In this document: piece by piece, positions 1 through 4,862 of the stretch | Position numbering within the stretch: the first letter of the stretch is position 1 | How the letters are laid out: every line of letters begins with the position of its first letter | DNA from: Verrucomicrobiota bacterium | GTDB taxonomy: Bacteria > Verrucomicrobiota > Verrucomicrobiia > Verrucomicrobiales > Akkermansiaceae | NCBI GenBank assembly: GCA_026397695.1 | Contig: JAPLUJ010000192.1 | Location: 1-6,097 of the forward strand | Length of the DNA: 6,097 nt | Direction of reading: 5' to 3' | Translations under genes and position numbers: made by a program | The notes under the pieces: generated by a model | Told to the model about the DNA's origin: nothing | Databases searched by the model: none | The model's input: only the letters and a program-made list of their open reading frames with translations

Positions 1-351
1 TGGGTTGGGGGGCCTTTCATTGCCCGCAGTTTTTTCTCAGTGAGGTTGCTCCCGGACTTCGGCCAAACGGTTGCCGAAACAAGCTTGGGTGAAGGCTTGT
101 GTGGGGAGAGAGTGTGTGATCTTGGGCGATGCATCAAGGATTAAATTACGGCGACTTTCCCATGCTCGCGAAAACCCCGCCCCACGTGTATGGTTGCTCG
201 CTAACCGCTGGCCCCCGACCACTCAGCATCCACCTACGCGATCACGTAAATCGCTTGAATGTTGATTGGAAGAGGGAGGCGATTTGGCGAAAATCGGCCA
301 AGCGGGCCGCGATTTCGAGTAAAAAGCTCGCGTTAGAAGTCGCCATAGTGT

Positions 352-373
352 TTGTAATTCATTGTAAATGAAT
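352..373. promoter_or_regulatory. 17-bp dyad overlapping a TTGTAA direct repeat (possible operator)
   Basis: Seen directly: ATTCATT (357-363) and AATGAAT (367-373) are perfect inverted repeats around the 3-bp centre GTA. TTGTAA also occurs at 352-357 and again at 362-367, spaced exactly 10 bp, about one helical turn. A dyad with so short a centre fits a dimeric regulator site better than an RNA hairpin. It lies about 385 bp upstream of the first gene in an AT-rich non-coding stretch. A regulatory role is inference; AT-rich DNA also produces such patterns by chance. Confidence 0.25.
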
Positions 374-709
374 CTGTTGAAGTTCATGTGCCAAGACGCG
401 AAAAAAGTTCGGATTCCGTGATAATTTTGCTTGTTAAAGTGGCTGGAAAATTCAAGATGAAAGCTTGAGTCGGAAGCGAGGCGTACCACTTGACTTGAGG
501 CTACGAGAGCCATGAAAACTATTGACCAAGAATGCGGGTGCTTCGTGGAAGAATCTGAATGAATTCACCACTGGGAAAGGAAACACCTCGGTTAAATCGT
601 GACAAACATCTGTGGTTATAGGGTGTAACGGCCTTATTCGACCACGGGCGGAAGCTTGCCAGATCATCTTGGCGTGAGACCGGTTTATTGTGGACCCCGC
701 CAACCTCAG

Positions 710-729
710 CCATCTATCCATCCATCCAT
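710..729. repeat. Short CCAT tetranucleotide tract
   Basis: Positions 710-729 read as five tetranucleotide units, CCAT-CTAT-CCAT-CCAT-CCAT, with one substitution in the second. The last unit supplies the first two bases of the alternative ATG at 728. Tetranucleotide tracts at the 5' end of polysaccharide genes can cause phase variation in other bacteria. This one is short and imperfect, and it lies upstream of the preferred GTG start. Confidence 0.5.
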
Positions 730-740
730 GCAAGCGATCC

Positions 741-746
741 AAGGAG
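741..746 (+). promoter_or_regulatory. Ribosome binding site favouring the GTG start at 758
   Basis: AAGGAG at 741-746 lies 11 nt upstream of the in-frame GTG at 758. It is downstream of the alternative starts ATG 728 and TTG 656, neither of which has a visible Shine-Dalgarno sequence. The spacing is a little long, so the start choice is likely but not certain. Confidence 0.5.
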
Positions 747-757
747 ACCCCGACAGC

Positions 758-1303
758 GTGAGAGTTGCGGCAGACGTGAAGCTAGGCGATGGGGTCAAGC
801 TTTTCGGGTTTGTAAACTTGTATGGCTGTGAGATCGGTGATCAGACACGGATCGGTTGCTTTGTTGAGATTCAGAGTGGGGCGAAGGTTGGGGCACGTTG
901 CAAGATTTCGAGTCATACCTTCATTTGCGAAGGAGTGATGATCGAGGATGAGGTTTTCATCGGGCATGGCGTGATGTTCATCAATGACCGCTGGCCCAGA
1001 GCCACCCATGGGGATGGCAAGGTGATGGCAAAGGGCGATTGGCAATGCCAGGCGACGTTGGTGAAAAAGGGGGCGTCGATCGGCTCCGGGGCCACCATAC
1101 TGGGAGGACTTACCATCGGGGAAAACGCCATGATAGGTGCCGGCAGCGTGGTGACTGGCGATGTGCCGGCGGGTGCCACCGTGGTCGGCAATCCGGCATG
1201 CCCGATCCAATCACTCCGGCGGGAGCAGGTGCCCACGGCAGAGGACCCGCAGGCAACCACCCGCGAGGCGCAGTCCCGTGATCCGCTCAAATCTACCTGT
1301 TAG
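758..1303 (+). CDS. Left-handed beta-helix acyltransferase (WbbJ/WlbB/QdtC-like sugar N-acetyltransferase)
   Basis: Predicted cytoplasmic acyl-CoA-dependent transferase that probably N-acetylates an amino group on a nucleotide-linked sugar. With the GTG start the protein has 181 residues. Imperfect hexapeptide repeats of the [LIV]-G-x-x-x type run from about residue 6 to 72 (for example CEIGDQTRIG, AKVGARCKI) and resume at 102-145 (ASIGSGATILGGLTIGENAM, then VVTGDVPAGATVVGNPA). An extended loop interrupts the helix at about 76-101. The segment SSHTFICEGV with His53, followed by FIGHGVMFIND, is typical of the acyltransferases found beside sugar aminotransferases; that resemblance is from memory of the family. 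About 34 hydrophilic residues follow the NPA motif and have no repeat character. ATG 728 would add ten residues (191 in all) but lacks a ribosome site. The neighbouring dehydrogenase and aminotransferase suggest the acceptor is their amino-sugar product. The fold is secure, but the substrate and acyl group are unknown. Confidence 0.88.
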   Translation: MRVAADVKLGDGVKLFGFVNLYGCEIGDQTRIGCFVEIQSGAKVGARCKISSHTFICEGVMIEDEVFIGHGVMFINDRWPRATHGDGKVMAKGDWQCQATLVKKGASIGSGATILGGLTIGENAMIGAGSVVTGDVPAGATVVGNPACPIQSLRREQVPTAEDPQATTREAQSRDPLKSTC

Positions 1304-1323
1304 CAACAACGATGCTATTTTTT
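1301..1323 (+). terminator. Possible rho-independent terminator at the end of the acyltransferase gene
   Basis: TAGCA (1301-1305, including the stop codon) pairs with TGCTA (1313-1317) across a 7-nt loop, followed directly by six T (1318-1323). The geometry fits an intrinsic terminator, but the 5-bp stem has only two G-C pairs, so it would be weak alone. It may act together with the hairpin at 1398-1427. Confidence 0.3.
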
Positions 1324-1330
1324 ATTGACC

Positions 1331-1341
1331 ATGCCAGGCAT
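1331..1341. repeat. 11-bp palindrome in the intergenic gap
   Basis: ATGCC (1331-1335) and GGCAT (1337-1341) form a perfect inverted repeat around a single A. It directly follows TTGACC (1325-1330), which resembles a -35 box, but the expected -10 position 17 bp later reads TGCAGG and does not match. An operator role is possible but unsupported. Confidence 0.2.
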
Positions 1342-1397
1342 TTGGTTTGCAGGCACCTGACATTTCGTGTAGTTCAATCTGTGACGAGATTATCACA

Positions 1398-1427
1398 AAC
1401 GCCGTACTTTTCCGGCAGCGTTTTTTT
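1398..1427 (+). terminator. Probable rho-independent terminator between acyltransferase and dehydrogenase genes
   Basis: GCCG (1401-1404) pairs with CGGC (1413-1416) around an 8-nt loop. AAC (1398-1400) can pair with the GTT at 1420-1422 after a 3-nt bulge. Alternatively AACGC (1398-1402) pairs with GCGTT (1418-1422). Either fold ends in a run of seven T (1421-1427). The site is in the 181-bp gap, well after the acyltransferase stop and 57 bp before the dehydrogenase ATG. If it works, the dehydrogenase needs read-through or its own promoter, and I could not find a convincing one in the short space left. Confidence 0.45.
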
Positions 1428-1484
1428 GTACCTAATCGAGGTGCGAGGCAGTCCCATGGTGGGGCGACCTGAGTCTTTACGCCA

Positions 1485-2606
1485 ATGAGCATGAACCGTG
1501 TATTATCAGTGGGTGTGGTGGGTCTCGGATATTGGGGTCCGAACCACGCGCGTATTTTCAACAACATGTGCGGGTGCCGCCTGGGAGCCTTGTGCGATCT
1601 GGATCCCGACCGGATTGAAAAAATGCGGATGAGGTATCCGGACACCCCGTGTTTCGTGAGCTTCAATCAAATGCTCGAAGACGTCAATCTCGATGCCGTG
1701 GTGGTGGCGACACCGGTGCGTCAGCACTTTTCCCTGGGAAAGGCGGCGTTGCTTGCGGGCAAGCATGTGTTGATGGAGAAGCCTATGGCCTCCAGCACGG
1801 CCGAGTGTGAGGAACTGATCGCCTTGGCCGCGGCGCGTGGCCTGACCCTGATGGTCGGGCATATCTTCGTGTATTCACCGGCGATCCAGATGATCCGCAA
1901 GATCATCGACTCCGGGGATCTCGGTGAAATCTGCTATATCAACAGCCAGCGGCTCAACCTCGGAGTGTTCCATAATGATATTAACGTGGTCTGGGATCTC
2001 GCGCCGCATGACATTGCGACGATTCTATATCTGCTCGGGCGTGCTCCGGGCGCGGTCAATTGTCAGGGGCACGCCAACATCACGCCGGGGATCGAGGACG
2101 TGGCGAATGTTTCGCTGTCCTTTGACTGCGGCCGCTTCGCCACCATCCAGAACAGTTGGTTAGAGCCCAGGAAGGTGCGGCAGATGACGGTTGTGGGATC
2201 GCGGCAAATGATCGTCTATGATGACGTTGAACCGCTGGAGAAGGTCCGGGTTTACGACACGCGGATCGAGCGCCCGCCTTACGACCAAACTTTCGGGGAG
2301 TTCCAATATGCCTATCACTACGGTGACAGTTATGTTCCGCGCCTTGAGCAGATAGAGCCGCTGTGGCAGATGTGCCAGCACTTCATAGATTGCAGTATCA
2401 GCGGTGCGCCGCCGTTGAGCGGCGGTGAGAGTGGTCTGGAAGTGGTGCGGATACTCGAGGCGTGTTCCAGGTCATTGCAGGCCAACGGCGGCTTGATTAC
2501 CGTTGCGGATGCGTCGCGGCATATACGTCCATTGTCGGGCGTGATAAAGACGCAGCGCGTGAACGGCAGGAAACCTGCGGTGTTCATTGCTGCGAGTGCG
2601 GTTTGA
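1485..2606 (+). CDS. Gfo/Idh/MocA-family NAD(P)-dependent sugar dehydrogenase
   Basis: A 373-residue protein, normal for the family, probably cytoplasmic. It likely oxidises a hydroxyl of a nucleotide sugar to the ketone that the downstream aminotransferase uses. The N-terminal Rossmann fold shows the dinucleotide-binding glycine motif VGVVGLGYWG (residues 9-18). The strand DAVVVATPVRQH (70-81) leads to the catalytic lysine motif EKP (98-100, Lys99). The C-terminal alpha/beta domain begins near residue 125 with GHIFVYSPA. It carries WDLAPHD (170-176), whose Asp171 and His175 match the D-x-x-x-H catalytic pair of inositol dehydrogenase-type enzymes. The start is well bounded: an in-frame TGA lies at 1470-1472, and ATG 1485 and ATG 1491 are the first candidates. 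No clear Shine-Dalgarno sequence precedes them. The GYWGPN-type N-terminus differs from what I recall of classical WlbA/WbpB, so functional equivalence is inferred from context. Family assignment is firm; substrate is not. Confidence 0.92.
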   Translation: MSMNRVLSVGVVGLGYWGPNHARIFNNMCGCRLGALCDLDPDRIEKMRMRYPDTPCFVSFNQMLEDVNLDAVVVATPVRQHFSLGKAALLAGKHVLMEKPMASSTAECEELIALAAARGLTLMVGHIFVYSPAIQMIRKIIDSGDLGEICYINSQRLNLGVFHNDINVVWDLAPHDIATILYLLGRAPGAVNCQGHANITPGIEDVANVSLSFDCGRFATIQNSWLEPRKVRQMTVVGSRQMIVYDDVEPLEKVRVYDTRIERPPYDQTFGEFQYAYHYGDSYVPRLEQIEPLWQMCQHFIDCSISGAPPLSGGESGLEVVRILEACSRSLQANGGLITVADASRHIRPLSGVIKTQRVNGRKPAVFIAASAV

Positions 2607-2659
2607 TCTCGTTTGCGGAAATGCGGATGGGAGCTGCTTGGCAGGATTGCGACCGGCGG

Positions 2660-2669
2660 CGGGATCCCG
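2660..2669. repeat. 10-bp GC-rich palindrome between dehydrogenase and aminotransferase genes
   Basis: CGGGATCCCG at 2660-2669 is a perfect palindrome within the 109-bp gap. It has no loop and no following T-tract, so it is not a terminator by sequence. I see no other structure or promoter in this gap apart from the ribosome binding site at its end. Confidence 0.25.
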
Positions 2670-2705
2670 GGTGCGCAGTGGGAAACCCCGTCTGTCCGCC
2701 CATTT

Positions 2706-2710
2706 TAGGA
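2706..2710 (+). promoter_or_regulatory. Ribosome binding site that sets the aminotransferase-fusion start
   Basis: AGGAG at 2706-2710, within TTTTAGGAG, lies 5 nt before ATG 2716 and 8 nt before the adjacent ATG 2719. It is the best ribosome site in the window. It argues against an extended start at TTG 2587, which would overlap the end of the dehydrogenase gene and add 43 residues unlike the family N-terminus. Confidence 0.7.
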
Positions 2711-2715
2711 GCAAG

Positions 2716-4839
2716 ATGATGAAAGTACCGTTTCTTGACTTGAGGGCTCACCATGCGTCTCGGCGGGGCGAGTTGGCGGATGCCATCAATCAGGTGGTCG
2801 ATGCCGCCGCCTTTGCCGGAGGGCCGTTCGTCAGTGGCTTCGAGGCGGACTTTGCGGGCTATTGTGAAACCCGGCACGCCGTGGGTGTTGGCAGCGGTAC
2901 GGACGCGTTGTGGCTGGCACTGCTGGCGCTGGGGATTGGTCCCGGCGACGAAGTGATCACGGTGCCGATGACATTCATTGCCACGGCGGAGGCCATCAGC
3001 CGGACCGGTGCCCGGCCGGTGTTTGTCGATATTGAGGATTCGACCTACACGATGGATCCGGCGGGTTTGGAAAGAGCCGTGACGCCGCAGACTAAGGCCA
3101 TTCTGCCGGTGCATTTGTTCGGTCAGATGGCCGATATGGAGCCGATTCTTCAATTTGCCCGGGCGAGGGGGATCGCCGTGGTCGAGGATGCCGCGCAAGC
3201 ACACGGCGCCAGATATCACGATCATCGGGCAGGAAGTCTCGGCACCGCCGGATGTTTCAGTTTCTATCCCGGCAAGAATCTGGGGGCCTTCGGAGAAGCG
3301 GGGGCTGTGGTCACGCAGGATGCGGAATTTGCCGAGCGGGTGCGGGTGTTGCGCGATCACGGCCAGGTGCGCAAGTATGACCATGCCGCTCTCGGCTGGA
3401 ATTGCCGGATGGATGGCATTCAAGCGGCGGTGTTGAAGGTCAAACTGCGGCACCTTGAGCACTACAACGAACGGCGCTGGAAACACGCCGCGCATTATAC
3501 CCGGGCACTGGCTGGGATTCCCCACCTTGTTCTCCCGTTTGCCGATCCGCAGCGGAGTCATGTCTATCACGTTTATGCGATCCGGGTTGCCGACCGGAAC
3601 ACGTTCATGCAACATCTTGAATCCCGGGGCATCGGCTGTGGCATCCATTACCCCATACCAGTTCATCTGCAGAAGGCCTATGTCGGTCTCGGCCATCGAC
3701 GCGGGTCGTTCCCGGTCGCGGAGCGTTGCGCGGCGGAATTCGTCTCGCTGCCGATGTATCCGGAACTGACGTCCGGCCACATCGACGCGGTGGTTGAGCC
3801 GGACATCCAATCCGAGCGGCTGGATCCTCTCGCGGGCGATGACTGGGATTCGCATGTCACGTCAAGGAACGATCACTCGGTGTTTCACCGTTCGGCTTGG
3901 GCGAGGGTTCTCGCCGAGGTCTATGGCCATCGTCCATATTATCTGCGAATCAAGGTTTCCGGACGGGAGGCGGCGCTGGTGCCGCTGATGGAGGTCCGGA
4001 GTCCGGTCACCGGGCGGCGCGGGGTCTCGCTGCCGTTCGCGGATTTTGCCGGTTTGCTGTGGACCGAACCCCGGCAGGAAGCAGCGGTCTATCAGGTATT
4101 GCTGGGCCTGGCAGCAGAGCGGAAATGGCATCATCTTGAACTCCGCGGCGGCTCATCCCCGGGACCCGGAACCGGCTCCTTCAGAACCTATCATGCCCAT
4201 GAACTCGACCTCAGCCCCGGCATCTCCCAAGTCGCGCACCGTCTCCCGGCGAGCACCCGCAGATCCATTCACAAGGCGCAGCGCAGCGGACTCACCGTGA
4301 CGGTCGGCCGCGATCCACATGACATGGTGAAATTCTATCAACTGCACGGCCGCACCCGCCGTCGCCACGGGTTGCCGCCGCAGTCATTCGGCTTTTTTCA
4401 AGCGATCAGCCGGCACCTGATCGAACCTGGCTTGGGTGAAATACTTTTGGCACACCTTGGTGGGACTGCGGTTGCCGGTGCGGTGTTTTTTCACTCCGGC
4501 GACCGCGCCGTTTACAAGTTCGGGGCCTCCGACAAAGCCCACTGGGATCTCAGACCGAATCATTTGGTGATGTGGCAAGCGATCCAACACCTCGTCGAGA
4601 CCGGTTGCCGGTCACTTCATTTCGGCCGCACCTCCACGGCCGACGTCGGCTTGATCCGCTTCAAAAATTCCTGGGCATGTGTCGACAGGTCCTTGAGTTA
4701 TTTTCGTTATCACACCGGCAGGCTGGCATGGATCGCCGACGGGAATCCGCCGGCGGAAAGTCTGCCCTTGGTCTTCGGTCACCTTCCGATCTCCCTTAAC
4801 CGGCTCGCGGGCCGTCTGATTTACCCTCACCTCGACTGA
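2716..4839 (+). CDS. Fusion of DegT/DnrJ/EryC1/StrS sugar aminotransferase and FemAB-like GNAT-fold transferase
   Basis: A 707-residue two-domain protein. Residues 1-361 are a full-length PLP-dependent sugar aminotransferase. They open with VPFLDLRAHH and show GSGTDAL (59-65), EDAAQAHGA (157-165, Asp158 expected to contact the PLP ring nitrogen) and SFYPGKNLGAFGEAG (182-196, with Lys187 as the PLP Schiff-base lysine). NCRMDGIQAAVL (229-240) and LPMYPELT near the end are also typical. This half should transfer an amino group, usually from glutamate, to a keto-sugar nucleotide. Residues 366-707 resemble the FemAB/Acetyltransf_6 (BioF2-like) proteins found in exopolysaccharide and PEP-CTERM/exosortase loci. 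They begin DDWDSHV and VFHRSAWARVL, with LELRGG (474-479), STRRSIHKA (513-521), YKFGASDKAHWDLRPNHL (600-617) and FGRTSTADVGLIRFKNSW (636-653). They would transfer an acyl or aminoacyl group, possibly to an amino sugar. The frame is open across the join, with no obvious internal start. Domain calls are firm; the substrate of the second half is unknown. Confidence 0.9.
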   Translation: MMKVPFLDLRAHHASRRGELADAINQVVDAAAFAGGPFVSGFEADFAGYCETRHAVGVGSGTDALWLALLALGIGPGDEVITVPMTFIATAEAISRTGARPVFVDIEDSTYTMDPAGLERAVTPQTKAILPVHLFGQMADMEPILQFARARGIAVVEDAAQAHGARYHDHRAGSLGTAGCFSFYPGKNLGAFGEAGAVVTQDAEFAERVRVLRDHGQVRKYDHAALGWNCRMDGIQAAVLKVKLRHLEHYNERRWKHAAHYTRALAGIPHLVLPFADPQRSHVYHVYAIRVADRNTFMQHLESRGIGCGIHYPIPVHLQKAYVGLGHRRGSFPVAERCAAEFVSLPMYPELTSGHIDAVVEPDIQSERLDPLAGDDWDSHVTSRNDHSVFHRSAWARVLAEVYGHRPYYLRIKVSGREAALVPLMEVRSPVTGRRGVSLPFADFAGLLWTEPRQEAAVYQVLLGLAAERKWHHLELRGGSSPGPGTGSFRTYHAHELDLSPGISQVAHRLPASTRRSIHKAQRSGLTVTVGRDPHDMVKFYQLHGRTRRRHGLPPQSFGFFQAISRHLIEPGLGEILLAHLGGTAVAGAVFFHSGDRAVYKFGASDKAHWDLRPNHLVMWQAIQHLVETGCRSLHFGRTSTADVGLIRFKNSWACVDRSLSYFRYHTGRLAWIADGNPPAESLPLVFGHLPISLNRLAGRLIYPHLD

Positions 4840-4862
4840 ACTGATCAAACCCTCATAACTGA

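Larger units (their letters stand above)
1..757. other. Region without a supportable gene (5' leader/intergenic)
   Basis: No reading frame here translates to anything with recognisable motifs or domain-like composition. The longest frames, about 80 to 96 codons on either strand, give low-quality peptides. The stretch looks AT-richer than the coding part, notably around 350-480 and 590-640. It contains a hairpin with 6-bp arms (ACAAGC at 79-84, GCTTGT at 95-100), the dyad/direct-repeat element at 352-373, an 8-bp palindrome TGAATTCA at 560-567 and a CCAT tract at 710-729. TTGACT at 490-495 and TTGACC at 522-527 resemble -35 boxes, but neither has a convincing -10 box 16-18 bp downstream, so no promoter is called. 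The left part could hold the end of an upstream transcription unit, and the rest is probably promoter and untranslated leader for the locus. Confidence 0.55.

Noticed and set aside
10..35. Terminator-like GGGC (10-13)/GCCC (22-25) hairpin followed by T6 (30-35)
   Set aside because: The stem is only 4 bp and sits four bases away from the T-tract, and no upstream gene is visible in the window to need it. It could mark the end of an upstream gene, but the evidence is too thin to call.
129..371. 80-codon plus-strand frame starting at ATG 129
   Set aside because: The peptide shows no motif, there is no ribosome site, and the frame covers the dyad element at 352-373. It is most likely a chance frame.
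405..420. T-arm-like string GTTCGGATTCC suggesting a tRNA
   Set aside because: It has one base too many for the tRNA T-loop consensus, and I found no acceptor, D or anticodon stems around it.
656..757. N-terminal extension of the acyltransferase from TTG 656
   Set aside because: There is no ribosome site, the composition is Pro/His-rich and non-family-like, and the beta-helix begins only after codon 758.
2587..2715. N-terminal extension of the fusion gene from TTG 2587
   Set aside because: It would overlap the end of the dehydrogenase gene and add 43 atypical residues. The AGGAG at 2706-2710 clearly points to ATG 2716 or 2719.
2584..3855. Long open frame of 423 codons on the minus strand
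   Set aside because: It lies opposite the aminotransferase half, whose motifs are unambiguous. Its translation is rich in Arg, His and Pro with no recognisable domain, as expected for an antisense shadow in GC-rich DNA.
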